Assembly (NCBI GenBank): GCA_947650285.1
Contig: CANTFL010001117.1
Coordinates: forward strand, 18,580 to 82,579
Reading direction: 5' to 3'
Source of the DNA: Hyaloperonospora brassicae
Taxonomy: Eukaryota > Oomycota > Peronosporomycetes > Peronosporales > Peronosporaceae
DNA: 64,000 bases
Shown here: positions 26,724 to 39,794 of the stretch, in pieces
How positions within the stretch are numbered: position 1 is the first letter of the stretch
Layout of the letters: the number at the start of each line of letters is the position of its first letter
Notes under the pieces: model-generated
What the model saw: the letters and a program-made list of their open reading frames with translations, nothing else
Database searches by the model: none
Told to the model about the DNA's origin: nothing
Program-made: the position numbers and the translations under genes

Positions 26724-27150
26724 CATTTACGCACGGGGAACATGTCATCCGGGTAGCACACGGGCGGCATGTAGTCCACCATGTAGCTGCTTACCTGTCA
26801 TTGAATACAACATAACGATCAATGCGCAGTCAATAAAGCGCGTAATAATACACATGGAAACGGTGCACACGGGCGGCATGTATTCCACCATGTAGCTGCT
26901 TACCTGTCATTGAATACAACATAATGATCAATGCGCAGTCAATAACGCGCATATAAATACACATGGACACGGGTACACGTACGCAGCAAACGCGTTGTGC
27001 ACCACTTACGCACGGGGAACATGTCATCCGGGTAGCACACGGGCGGCATGTAGTCCACCATGTATCTGCTTATTTGTCATAAATACAACATAACGATCAA
27101 TGCGCAGTTAGTAACGCGCGTATAAGTACACACGGACACGGATGCACGTG
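26724..27150. repeat. Three-copy imperfect tandem repeat downstream of the Crypton
   Basis: The core unit begins CACACGGGCGGCATGTA and contains CCACCATGTA, TGTCAT, ATACAACATAA[C/T]GATCAA and TGCGCAGT. Copies start at 26757, 26866 and 27036. Copies 1 and 3 are preceded by the same ~33-bp leader (from 26724 and 27003: TTACGCACGGGGAACATGTC), which copy 2 lacks, so spacing is 109 then 170 bp. It could be the 3' region of the Crypton or an independent minisatellite. Confidence 0.85.
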
Positions 27151-30100
27151 CATATTCATTGAAGCCTTATTATGTACAACTCGTCCACAGTCCACGTTTC
27201 GTGGTAAATTGACACGTTGGCACAACTCACGATGTAGTGGAGCAGATCAGTACGTAATATTTAACTTTCGTACACGCACACAAGGACTATCAATTTGCCT
27301 CAATCAATCATATTTTAATACCCCTGTATACTTATCATTGCTAGCACAAAAATGCACACAAAGTTGCACACTATTACACAATTCCGTACTGGCTTTGTCC
27401 CGGTCGGAGCGTGTCGGAGGTCGAAGATTTCATGTAATGGTAGCCTGTTAAAATGAAACAGTCATATCCTTCGCCAAATTTTTCTTAGGACTAGATTCAT
27501 GAGTTAATCAAAATATCCTATCAGGAGGGAGAACGCGTCGCGTGCTGATCATCCCGCTTCCCGGTTATTGCGGAGACCAAACTGGCATTATTGATACAAG
27601 TGACGGTAAATGAGTGAAAGTATAGCGCCGACATGGAATCAGGTATTGTCGTGGGGCCATAGGAATCAAGGCGAATCATTATTAATAAACGTTTTAGCCA
27701 TGGCACCAGAAAATTTGGATTCTGAGTCAATCGAACTCGCAATTTGTAGCACACCGTCGCAATCGAACATTTCAGCTATGGAGCTCTTGGCGTCCGAGTC
27801 TTTTTCATTTTTATATATGCGAATAGAGTGTCCTCATCTATTTGTAAAGGGTTGGTAGCTGAAGCTTGAATAGTGCTGGCTGAACGACTTGTCGCACGTT
27901 GTGCTGCAATCAAAGGTAAAGCGGTCCGGTTCTGAAACCCCTATCGATGGTGCACATAAGCAAATTCTTGACCAGTAAGCTGAATTTGGCTAGTATAATT
28001 ACGCCTATCAGGTACAACAGATGATGGTGGTGACGATTTGATAAATCAGACCTGGCGATTGTGGGAAAAGATACCGCCTACCTCTTGATCTGGTATAACG
28101 TATATACTATTTTTTTCCTCTCGATTCCAGTATAAACTTCTTCGCGTAGGTGCTGAAGGTTACAGTATTCTCAATGAGAGTATAATAGCAGTTATGACTT
28201 TAACAGAGAGACCCTAGACGTTCATTCATAATAATTCCTATTTCGTACATACCTACCGATAAGTACACAAGAATATAACAGTAACATCGAGCCTCCTAAA
28301 TCCCGTATTGCGTAAGGCTCTCCGTCGAAAAGAGACATAGAAGCTACAATTCAAGCGGCGTCACGATTCCGATGTTGCAATATCTGGACGTGAGAGAATG
28401 AGCAAGTATTCACATAAAGGCTACGAATAGGAGATACTGTTTCCTGCACGCCCGCAAAATTGGCACAAGGCTTGTCACATACATCTCTATCAGGTCCATT
28501 AGGTAGTGTATAGCCTTCGAAAAGATAGCGTTTGTCGGGCGAGAAAAATCCACTTAAGGGCGGCTGTCTGTCAGGCCTAACGTCATTTTTATTCCGCAAA
28601 GAGCCACTGCCTCTACTCATATAGGCATGATACGAGACGTCGAAAACCGACGATGCATAGTGGAATAGATTACAAAAGAAGAGTCAAGACAATTACAGAT
28701 GGGATTGTTTAATAAATTATCACTTTAACTATTGATAGCGAGATCGATTCATATTCGCCAATTGCAAAGTATCAATTCTGCTAGCAGAAACCAATATCAT
28801 GGTAGAGACGCTAGAACGAGCCACAAAAGAAATGTTCGAAGGAAAATACGAAGACTGCAGATCTAGAGTCGTAGAGATCAAAATTCATACCGGTAAAGGT
28901 AACTCGATTGTAACTGGGTGGGTCCGTTACTTCAATTTTATACGAATGAATAGAGTTTTAGAAATAATATTCATATCGATAGATTTCAATGCAAATTAAT
29001 TTTTTTTTAGGTAATGATGGCGGAAAAATATATCCAAGGGTAACATTCTTAAGTGCTTCACTTATTAATATGTGTAGACGCTACATCAATTCAATGAGCC
29101 ACCAATTGCTGCTGAGCACGCGCAATGGTTTGTGTGCAAGGATCCCACACGAAAAAAGTAGTTTTGTAATTAGATGAAGATAATGATAGCTATTGAAGAT
29201 ACATAAGTATATATATACGGATCTATTTTATGTTACACAGAGCTTTCGAGATCTGTTCGTTTCCTCGCGCATCCTCTAGCTAGTTGTACGCGACGTGGGG
29301 AGTATGCTGCCTTTATCTCAGTCAACAAAAGGTCTTTGCAGCCATATGGTAAGGGCGTTCCCATTACGTCAATACTCGGACATCAAAGATTCGACCTACC
29401 TTTAAGTGTCCTCAGTAGTTCACGCAAGTTAGACTTGTGAATGACCACGCTCCATTGCCCTAGCATTAAGGTACGTGTAAAAATTTTACCTCTTGATGCA
29501 AGGGTCTTGCTTTGAAATATAGTTGGACCGAACTGGTCGATTATTTCTGAAATAGACTAAGTTGGGTTTAAGGTACGTTAACGTCATGAACTTGCAGTAG
29601 AAACTATTGGCGCTTATTGTCTAGGTGTAAAGAATATTTAAGGCTTCCGGATGAGACTCAGCACGATCCGTAGTCAGTCGTAAGAGCAAAACTTAGGCGA
29701 GCGAACAAAGGAAGAGCATGCGTGGGCTTGTTTTGGTCCACGATAGCGTACCTTTTACAAATTTAGCTAATATGAAGACGATTAGACTGATACAAAGATA
29801 TATATCTTTAATAGTAAAAACATTATTTGCTGAAATGCTTATAAACAAGGTTGGTAACGAAATGTCTGTAAACATCGATGATATGCGCTTTAAGTGTAGA
29901 CGTGCCCTTATTAAATAAAACACAGCGGTAGAAAATTTGAAGGCATATAGGTCTACCAAGAAATTAAACTAGATTTACATTTTCATGTGTCATAGATTAA
30001 GTGCTTTAAAAATGTTCCAAGTATGATAATAGAATATATTCTATAGTAAATATATGTGTAGTATAGTTATCATAATGCATCTTGAAACACTCCGTTTTAA

Positions 30101-33100
30101 TATATCTAATTTAAATAATTTCAGATGAAATCTCGATATTCTTGATATAACGGATAAAATTATCATATGATATGATTCAATCATGCATTTTATATGACAG
30201 GGTCGGTCCCAAAAAAAAGTATTTTTTACATGTTCGGCAGAAGTTACGATAGCAAACTATTTGCGTTTAAATTTTGACCTAGTGTTTAGAAGGTTTTCTA
30301 CAAAGGAAATCTCGGAAATCGTTTAAGTTACTAGATTTACTCATGACCCTGTAAATCAAGTTATAATATTGTCATGGAATCTTTTTTTAATGTAAAAGCT
30401 GTATTTATAATAAGTGAAAGTTTGACCTATGTATCGTTATTAATTATCGTTAACATTTGCCGGATGCAAAATAGAGCAGACTTGGTATGTTAAAAATTTC
30501 GTTGTACACAAACTAATTGTTTCAATCATCTTCGATTGTAATTACCTGATTGTTCATCAATCTTGTACGTTACAAGCATATATTATATACGGGCGATCTT
30601 TGTTCATTGAACATTGCTTTAAGTTCCGTCGCGAGTGCTAAAAACAAGAAAGCGTCTGTATCGAGTTTTTATAAGATTGCTCAAAAAAGTGTGCTGCTAT
30701 ATGAACCGACCTAAACAGTATATGCAATTAATGTGCCGAGGTTTTTTTAAGCATAATATATACTGCCAGCGTTATGGTATTTTCGGTTAAATATTGGAGC
30801 CCTGAAAAAGTTACAGGGCTTGCTTAAAGTTATATGTAATGGCCATTATTCTCTTAGGTTCTATATTAAAGAACATGAATTTATATTGACGAGGTTGCTG
30901 ACCAAGGTAAAACGCACGAAAATATATTAGCGTTTAGTGAGAAGCGTGAATTTATTAATCGCAGATTTAAAGACAATCTTTAGAATTGAGTGGACAAGAC
31001 AAAATCTCAATGTGTAAAATCTACCATCCAAAAGCAACATGTTTCTTTACCAATTTAACTTGAATTTTTATCGATAATTCGTGAGATAACAAGTCAAAAT
31101 GTTGTGAAGCCGACTTGATATCACAAAATAATATAACATATTTAAACGTTTGTACTGCATACATTGTCCTAAATAGCTATTGAAATCTCAAAAAACTTGG
31201 ACGCTAGCTATATGTGATATATATTGATCTTCTAATATATGCCATGACCATTTAATCACGTATTAAAATACTGACGATATTTTATTACTTTCATCCGCTG
31301 GGGATAACCCATGAAGTCCCAAATTTAGTGAACAAAGCAAGCGTTGTTATAGACCTAACTGACGATACAATATTACATTACACTTCTAATCCGGTATTAC
31401 ATCTTTAATGGATGCACATCAGCCTAGCTCGTTGGTCTCCTGACAATAAATTTAAAAGCGAACGCAAAAAAAAGCAGCGGCGCTAAAACAATTTATAAAG
31501 TCGATATATGTCAACTACGCGTTTACATGAATGGTTAATCGACTACGAAACGATAGCGCGTTGTATAATCGAATGGTAGACCACAAAATGCGTCGAATTA
31601 GTATAGCGTAGATAACTATAATACCGGAAGTATGATCGACAATATATATATATTAATTCTTGCAACGACAAATCCGAATAAGGACTCGCATCATTCTGCG
31701 TTTAATCGGTTCAATTGCTAATTAAATATGCGTGCGCGACTATTTTGGCACGATACTACTTCAAGGAAACAACAGTGATACTATAAAGCCCATTTTTTTA
31801 ACTTGAACGCTACCCAATGGACCATCTAATTTTTAGCTACCCATACAAAAGTATTTAACGGAAGATAAACATACAATTTCTTCATATTCATCGCAAGAAT
31901 TGACTTAAAGGATAGAAAATTATTACAAGACGCAGGATAGGAAAAGATGTAATTTTTTTTTCTTTTAGTTCTGTATTTTTTGTTGACTTGTGTTGTGTGC
32001 TAAATCTATTAGATAAGCGACGCATGCCGCTTTATTCTGGAAAAAAATCGATAATCTAATTATATATATGACTTCCAATTTGCCGATAAAATTTGACCGC
32101 AGTAGTTTGTATGGCCAAGGATATCGCACATGGAAAGGTCAATCAATTTTCGGCCAGGAAATAATGTCTTCGTTAGATATTCCGAAGCAAAAATTGCTTA
32201 TTTTTTTAACTATGTCTTACTATCAATTAGATTTCGGACATAGGTTGGAAGAATCTTAAATTTATGCATTGGACACCACAGAATTTACAGCCACGACGAC
32301 GACGACAACTAAATAATATAGATGTGTGCATTTATCAAGAATTTTGTAGTAACATATACTTGAACATCATGTTAAATACTCATATAGTAATGAAAAATGA
32401 TGAAAAAAATTTCGCCATCACAAAGTAGTTTGCATAGTTAGATACAAATCGTATGGGTCATTGCTGTTAATTCTTACCCTGAATGGACATGGACTTGTCT
32501 CGATCATTTACCGGATACATCGGTGAATTTTCACTATAAAGCAACAAATTTAATTACTGTTGTCAACCCCGAAGACTTTTTTAAACGTTATAAGAAATAC
32601 TGTTCCTGTCGCATTAAAGCTGCACAAGAATCCCCTTTGTGAATTCATTTTAATACGTTGTATTAATGTCATGACAAATACAAAAAGGTGTTTAAGGCAA
32701 AATGTAATTGAGCATATCAAATGACAGTGTAACAATATAAATAAGCAGAGGTACTTTACTAAGGAATTCACACGAAGTCCTGCCGCAAAAACGATATGGT
32801 TAAGTGTGGTTGCCGGATATACAGCTAAATATCAAGCAAGTCACCCGGTCACAAGCCTAGAAACTCACAAAAGCTATCGGTGCATTGTGATATATATTAA
32901 TACGCATCCTTTTGTATAGCAGACACCAATAATAAAGATGTAGCGGGGCTACAATTTGACTATAAGCCGCAGTAGTCTGTAAATCGCACCACAATTTAAA
33001 GACCTTTAAAGGTTTTACCGTGAAAACGCCACGTACAACGTTGTCAGTTATTGGACTCATAAAACAAATACAAAGACAGAACATTAAACAAGTACTTATA

Positions 33101-36100
33101 TCAGCCGGAGCCAAAGACTCAATATAATGATGTTACATCGCTAACATAAAGAGCGAAGTACCGATTGGATTCTAATAGAGCAAAGTAATCGCCGTCCTAC
33201 CTGACACAACATGCCTAGATGTTTCAGCAAGTCATTAATATGTTAATATCCGAGTTCCGTTCGAATATGACGTCAGATATCCCAAAGCCAAATTTAAGGC
33301 GACGAAAGCATATGTAGACCCTGTTCTCAGGATTTTGAACGACAGAAAGCATTTTCACATCGAATTTCTTTTTAAAAACCAAATAGAATCGCTGTGAGTC
33401 CGGACGGTACGCTGTGCGGATTTGAAAGTGGCCGAAAACATTCATTATAGCAACATCCGCCCTCCGAGCTGTGACTCGGTATTAGACACTGATAACAAAA
33501 CGAAATCAGCACCGGTTTTTGTCGATTCAAACGAGCTAGAACTTTCATACGTCATATACCGCTCTCATCTTAAAAAAGCATTTGACAGTTACCTATACTG
33601 CTTTGCCTTAGATTTGATAAGTATCTGAGAACACCTGTAAGTAGATATAGACAGACAAAACGAAATATAGTTGTTCTACTGAGAGAGGAGACTTTTAGAC
33701 TATCCACTCGCTTAATAATAGTGGTCACTAGCAGTCTTATCATCGTCGATTCAGCAATCGCCGCGTTTTTATTTAAATTGTTGAGGGAGAAAGGTGTCTA
33801 AAATGTTCATATATAAAGGGACCGATTCATCGTACACAATTATACCTATCAAAGAATGTGAGTGCGTGCAAAGCGTAAATTGAAACACACGCACGCAGAT
33901 AGGAAATTTAGTGGGAAGTACGATGTATACACGACGATATTCACATTTGAAAGACCTGTCGCATGCGCTAGTACGACTTAAAGAGCAATATTTGAAATTT
34001 GCGACGGGTAAATAAAACTTAAATTTTCCCTTACACAGCCATTGGACTCGAGGAGCTCAATAATTGACCTATCCTGTTGTATGCAAATATTCGACTTTAT
34101 GATCAAATTATATATTGTATAGGTCAACGTAATCTGTGTTCAAGCTAATACCCCAGTGCACAAGCAAATTTGCCTCACATTGTAATATTATAATATCAAA
34201 GAATGACGCAGATACATAAGTTAAATGTCGAAGTGTCGATTTTAAGGCATAGGGGAAGATAAATAATCGTTTTTTAATATGCAATTGACTCTCCGATAGC
34301 TGGATTTTCGTTTTTAACCAATATTCAAGCAAATGAGACTTTCACTAAACGAATAGTTACAATTTTACAAGTTTAAGTATGTCATTTCACTACAACATTA
34401 GTTGTGAGATCTTATAGACGCTTAAGCATGTCCAAGATGCCTAAATGCGGATACGCTGATAAATAATCGAGTTGTGACTCGTTCCAAAGACGTACTATTA
34501 TGGTACCAGAACGAAGGCTTCTAGCCATCATTAATTCAGCAGCTCATTGTAAGGTAATGTAGATCCCACAAGAAACGATGTATCGCTGGCTATTGGTGGT
34601 AGAACATATGCAAACATTTTATTCAATGTGCTTAAATTTATGACGAACTATCGCAATCCACAAATTGCTGACTTGAATGGCCACTCGATACTTCTAAAAA
34701 TTATCGGCTTACGGTGAAGGTGACTCATTTATAACAAATTTTAAAGTATCGAGCTTGTCGTATTTGTAATGGTTTATTGTTGCTTTAGGACATCCTGATG
34801 ACTTTTACCGTTGTATGTTTGGAATGTATAAGGGCTTATAAGGATTTCGCTCGATGTATGCTAAAATGAATAAAAATTTAAATAGTGGTATGTCAATCTT
34901 GACTTAACTTTGCCGATTAATATGGATTAAGATCGTAAGATTTATTATTTATTTCGTGGTCATTAAGTATTGGTCTTATTTGGTCTCGTCTTTTAGTCTC
35001 TAAAATGACTTTCAATAACTAAAGCGGTACACTGTCTAGTCTAATCTATACAATCACATAAATTATTGATCAATCCTTACCAATGATAAATCCAAACGCC
35101 TTCAAATTTCATCTAGAAATAGGCGCGACCAATGATTATAACAATTGGCTGACTCAAATTTTTGCTTTAATCAGAAGTATATGACGCCTGTTGCGATTAA
35201 TTTTGAGGGTTGTTAGAGGCCGACCAAAATTTCACATAAATATCTCTTTTCTATGCGTTTCCTGCCATTTGAAATGTTTTGATGAGTTCCAAGTTCTACA
35301 ACTCACCCCCTCCTCACTTAAATTAAGTTTCGATAATCCGGTGACTCGCTGCTACAATTAATATGCCGTATGAGATTTTTGGTGAAAAGCATAAATTACT
35401 GTGTGTTGAAGGCTAAGTATTGTAAGCTTAGAATAAATATGACAAATTTCCGAATTTTGTAAATATCACCCGATTATGCGTCATATATTAGTGAATGTGA
35501 CCGATTTATTAAAAATTCAATGTCTGGTACGTATTTGGGCACTTCTTATTTACTCTATGGTTCTAAGAACATTCGATATGTCTGGAACTGTGTTGAACGC
35601 TTTATTACACGAACCAAAGTTTTTTCCTACGTACTTGGGTTCAATAGAAGTTTTGTAAATACCATACCTCTCGTGCACGAAAAAGTAGGGTTGTATCGCC
35701 AATCTCGGTCATCCAGAATAGCGATCGCAACAATCAACCAAATATATATTGTATTGCGTGCAGTATACGACCATGCTTTGTAAATATTAGTTTAAATATT
35801 AATTGCTCATACCATGCATTTGTCGGACACCAATTGCATACATATTGCATAAGTAGGGTAACATCGATTTCGCCGAGAAAAAGGTCCGTTTGCACCGATC
35901 AATGTATATAGTGTCATATGTCACATGGAATTTACGGCTTGATGATTATACGTTGACTTGCTCCAAATATTCAACCGCCAAAAATATGCAATTAGAGGTC
36001 TCTGATCCAACGCTAACTAGGTTTAGTGGATAACAGGTTCCAAAGCGAAGTAGTAGCAAGAAAGTATTATCGAACCTTTAGAATTAGTCTGCTGATATTA

Positions 36101-36764
36101 AATTTACGGATTTTGAAGACACCAAGACGGCCACTACCCATAACGCTTACAGGTAATTCATGCCTTATTTACCATCTAACTTATAATGCATTATACCATG
36201 GGGTGCTGTAATGTTGAATTGGATGCGAAGGGGTTAACAAATTATAAGGAGCGATACACATGACTACGTGCAACTCATATTTGATAGTTATTGAAGAAAT
36301 GAATGGAGAGAGGTCAAAATATCATACAGGTAAATTTCTAATTTCGTTTTTGGTTAAACAAATTGCTCGGTTTCTTTGTACCGCGTCGGTAGCAGTAGTA
36401 ATATAAGTAAAAGCATTGAATAGGCTAGCTGTATAATCTTGTATCCCGTTCGGATACGTATGTCACTAGTCGACACTGCAAACAATGTCAAAAATATCTA
36501 AACACGGCAAATTAAGCCCAGAAAATATGATCTAGGCGAGCAAATCCCTCCAATGTATCTACCACGATTTAAAATTGGCGAGTAGATTCTTACCAAAAAA
36601 CAATATTTGACTTAAGCAAAGGGTTTAGGAGTGCTAGAAGGCCCTCTCCGAATGAATAAATTTATGTGCTAGAGAGATGGAAGGAGGCTAGATAGTCGTA
36701 CCATACGCTTCCGCAATAGCTTTATATATACATAAATTTGTTGCATTATCATTTCTTAAACATT
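27151..36764. other. AT-rich stretch without recognisable genes
   Basis: Open frames are short (up to about 90 codons) and I recognise none. Frames at 27610-27858 (+), 28351-28620 (-) and 28799-28999 (+) have a somewhat protein-like composition but no motif, so I do not call them genes. A possible LTR scrap lies at 29.24 kb. A lone 7-bp hairpin (AGCCCTG/CAGGGCT, 30798-30820) is the only clear inverted repeat I noticed. Confidence 0.55.
29237..29305 (-). mobile_element. Possible LTR fragment of the TGTAACGGGG family
   Basis: ACAGAGCTTTCGA at 29237 is identical to a 13-mer inside the LTR at 38.6 kb. Both are followed, at similar distance, by TTCCTCGC and then TGTACG-GACGT. Similarity is lost on both sides. 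The orientation given follows the 38.25-38.72 kb LTR. Confidence 0.4.
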
Positions 36765-36778
36765 TTATAGCGTAAACA

Positions 36779-37003
36779 TTGCAGGTCCGCAGCTTCTTTG
36801 TGAAGAGTCTATTGAATCACCGTGACAATATAGGATCAAGGACGGGTTCCTCGTCCAGTGGCGGGGTATCCCCCTACGTGAAACAGCTGAGAGCCCAGCT
36901 TTTAGCTGACGATGGATGTGCCCGGCCTCGTCGATCTGTACGAAGAGACAATCTGATTGGAGATGGAGTGCCATTGTCGAACGACCGCCTGGCGCGTTCA
37001 TAA
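36779..37003 (+). other. Unrecognised open frame in a small GC-rich island
   Basis: A 74-codon frame begins with a non-ATG start. Its second half, SPYVKQLRAQLLADDGC then RPRRSVRRDN, looks protein-like, and it stands out as GC-rich inside AT-rich DNA. It ends with TAA at about 37001. It lies just left of the gag relic but on the opposite strand to it; the minus-strand frame over the same bases is also open. It could be a scrap of another transposable element. No function can be assigned. Confidence 0.2.
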
Positions 37004-37267
37004 AGGTATTGTAACGTCTCATTTACTTAAATCATCTAGGAAGAGATACGCGCCCTCCAGTAGGGTTGATAAAGGAGGTATGTCTCCCTAGGTGCGCAAG
37101 CAGAGTCGTCAATACAATTCTGACATTTCTCTCCCTACAACAGGCAAAATAAACTTACCTTTCGAGCCAATCGATTCAAATTAAACCGAGCACCAGTAAT
37201 GGACTTCTGTTCAAATTTACTGCTAGCTGCAGAAAGTTTGTCTAGCCAAGTGTCACGACAAACATTC

Positions 37268-38209
37268 TCAATGTTGCCGATAAAAGAATTTCTCGCCTAA
37301 GCCGACGAAAATTCGTCTCGTTTGTGGAAACCGTGGTATCATCGATGTCTCAAAAAGACATCGATGCAAAATTATGCTCACTGCTATAAATTTCCGCACT
37401 GAGATCAAGATCATGGATCCTTGACTAGACGAAGAGTGGGGTCCAAACACTCCCAGTGGTAAAATAATACCACTCTATTTCTCGCTTAAGGTAGGCATCC
37501 ATGGCTTGCTCTCAGGAGCAGATCGCAACGCGATGCGATCCTGATCTTCCTGCGTGGTGCCAACATAAGAGCTAGCACCTCAATCGCCGCAATACCTAGG
37601 TTCGCTGCGGCTCTGGCTATGATGACTCCGCGAAAAATCATCGATAATTTCATTAGGACATACGTTTTCATGTTTCGTAGTCGCCTCGTACGAATACGAG
37701 CACGGTCAATCCAATCCCGGCGACGAATTCACAGACTTGTCGGATGAAGCGAACATCTCATGGCGCAAGTCTTTCTCGAGGGTGCCGCGAGGCGCAGCAG
37801 TCGTCGACTCCGCAACCTTACGGTCGGGCTCGGCGCATGGCTTTGAGTCGGATGGAGAATTTGACTTGCGTGAATAGACCACCTCTGTCTCGGTAGCTTG
37901 GTCCATAGAACTATCTATCGCAACCGAAGCTGCGGAAGGAGCAGCACGTGGTTGACCACGTGCTCTTGCAGCTATGGTGTTTGCAGGCGGCTTACTGGCA
38001 GCAGAAGGTGACTTGACACCTGCTGCTGAGTCTTGGACAGCTGGTTCTCCGGCAACACGCCCCCGTGCAGCCGCTCTACTGGCGGCCTTGCTCGCGCAGC
38101 GCATGGACGAACTCGTCATGCGCTGAAAGGCTGAATTCGTTAGGCATAACCAACAAGTGCTTTCTTTTCCACTGAGCGACCCAACGGTAGTCACTCTGTT
38201 ACTTATCAA
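37268..38209 (-). pseudogene. Decayed gag of an LTR retrotransposon
   Basis: Immediately inside the LTR at 38.25-38.72 kb and on the same strand, a frame of about 167 codons (38209-37706) encodes an Ala/Ser/Pro-rich, low-complexity protein (for example ASKAASRAAARGRVAGEP) without enzyme motifs. The reading then breaks and appears to continue in other frames (37671-37486 and 37450-37268). Position just after the LTR, composition and lack of catalytic motifs fit gag. No zinc knuckle is visible. The nucleotide sequence is full of perfect hairpins, like the pol relic at the left edge. Assignment rests mainly on context. Confidence 0.55.
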
Positions 38210-38248
38210 TCAATCAATCACTGTAGTGACTGATGGTTAAGGGGGTTA

Positions 38249-38718
38249 TATAATGGGGTGAGCCCGTTACATAAAAATTGATATCTTTATTTCAATTTTT
38301 GAGCATTATCCATTTAGATAATGATTAATTGACATTACTCGTAAGGCTTGAGGTGGATGGAATATCACCCCCGAGGGTAATATCTTTTTGATGGGTTGCT
38401 TCATCTGACGGTTGATGTTCACGGTACATCAACCAGATTAAGCACCAGTGGCTGCTGGACGCGCGAAATGGGTGGTGAGCAAGAGACCCACAAAGGAGAT
38501 GGTTGCTTAATATACTTAGATTAAGACATAAGATGATTTAGTAAGAAGCTTAACTATATTGAATAAAGGCTCTACTTTTATCCTTAGACAGAGCTTTCGA
38601 ATTCTGCCTAATTCGCTGCGCTTCCTCGCCACGTGTACGTGACGTCGGGTGCACACAACCTTGTTTAGAGTACACACAAGGTATTGCCAGTCATCTGGCA
38701 AGAAGCGTGCCCTGTAAA
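38249..38718 (-). mobile_element. LTR adjoining the gag relic (TGTAACGGGG family)
   Basis: Its plus-strand left end (TATAATGGGGTGAGCCCGTT) aligns with the left end of the solo LTR at 41990 (TGTAACGGGGCAGCCCGTTA), and its right end (GCCCTGTAAA) with GCCCCGTTACA. Between them lie homologous blocks: the GGTTGAT hairpin, GACGCGCG-AATG-GTGGTGA, GCTTCCTCG and GTGTACGT. Terminal bases are eroded, so the ends are approximate. The gag relic lies directly downstream in LTR orientation, which makes this a 5' LTR. Confidence 0.75.
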
Positions 38719-39660
38719 GAAGATAGTGTTATGTATTATAAGGTCGCCTTATCAGTGCAGCTCTGTTGTTCGGCAGGTATAGAGTAGCAAGTCTTACATG
38801 AGCGCCACCTTGCACCACAACTTCAACATATCGCTCTTTTGAGCTGTCCAATAGTGCGAAAAGTCGACTACAACATACACACAATGTTGTGAGAAAGACG
38901 TGCTTGCTTTGTGAGTGGATGCCCGTGTTTTGTCTCCGCGAGACTCACAAAACACACGTATACACACAAAGAAAGAAGACACCGAGAAGACGGCTCTCAC
39001 CTACTGCACACTGGTAGCATTGCCCTTCAAACTTGCATAAGCCTTCGATATGGTATCGAAACAGCCAGCTGCTTTTCATATCGACTGCTGGAGGGAGCAC
39101 TGGACACGTCGCTCGAAACCTCGTTTCTGTGCAGTCCCACAGGCTTGTACACAACAGCTCAAGCCCACATTTGCTCTATACAACCCATCACGAAAGGAGG
39201 CGTGCTAGAGACACTGGCTCACCAGTGCTTGAAAACCTTCTTTTCCAAAACCAGACGAGCTGTGGAACTACTTCCGGTCGCGCGATCAGATTTTCTTTCC
39301 CGTAGGCAGCTCTTTGCACGAACAGGCAGTCTGTGGAGTGGTGACGCGCGCGCTACACGTGACAGACTCGGCGCCCTTTTTGGCCCTGTGACACGTTGAG
39401 CTTAGCTTTTACTGTCAGCTGTTGGCAGCACTCACAGCATGGAGGTCTCGGGATCTATCAAATGGCAGAACGCGCTCGTTGTGGAGTAAATTGCTGTGTG
39501 CATTGTGAAAGAACGATATGAGGGCTGTTGTGGTCGTCGTCTCGTCTCGTCTTCGTCTCGTCTTCGTCGTTGAAGCCGGTGGAAGCTTCTTCGGATCAGA
39601 CCTGTGGAATCCGATAGCTGAGCACAGGTCGAAGAGCTCCACGCGCGTGCTGCTCCACAA
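38719..39660. other. Upstream region of the effector gene
   Basis: GC-richer intergenic DNA between the LTR and the effector initiator. Several frames are open by chance (one of 162 codons from a GTG at 38911), but none has a motif and different frames are open over the same bases, so I treat it as noncoding. Confidence 0.5.
39534..39570 (+). repeat. TCGTC/TCTTCG-type microsatellite
   Basis: Short imperfect array of TCGTC and TCTTCGTC words just upstream of the effector initiator. Confidence 0.7.
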
Positions 39661-39661
39661 G

Positions 39662-39677
39662 TCTCACTTTGCAATTT
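39662..39677 (+). promoter_or_regulatory. Oomycete initiator (Inr) core promoter of the effector
   Basis: TCTCACTTTGCAATTT matches the oomycete Inr consensus GCTCATTYYNCAWTTT at 14 of 16 positions (mismatches at positions 1 and 6). It lies 117 nt before the effector ATG on the correct strand, a plausible 5' leader length. The leader that follows is rich in CCACCACC/CACCGTCA words. Confidence 0.7.
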
Positions 39678-39794
39678 AGCTGCCTCCACCACCACCGTCA
39701 ACACCACCGTCACAACTGCCACATCCAGCACTACCACCGTATCACGGTCACCACACCAGTTGCGCACGGCATATTTGACTGAAGCAACTAGAAC

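Noticed and set aside
26724..27150. CRISPR-like interpretation of the repeat cluster
   Set aside because: Repeats are over 100 bp and adjoining without unique spacers, and the genome is eukaryotic.
28799..28999. 66-codon ATG frame with an acidic/basic, protein-like start
   Set aside because: Too short, no recognisable domain, and the second half looks like random AT-rich translation.
38911..39399. 162-codon frame from GTG upstream of the effector
   Set aside because: Non-ATG start, other frames open over the same bases, no motif; best read as promoter-side intergenic DNA.
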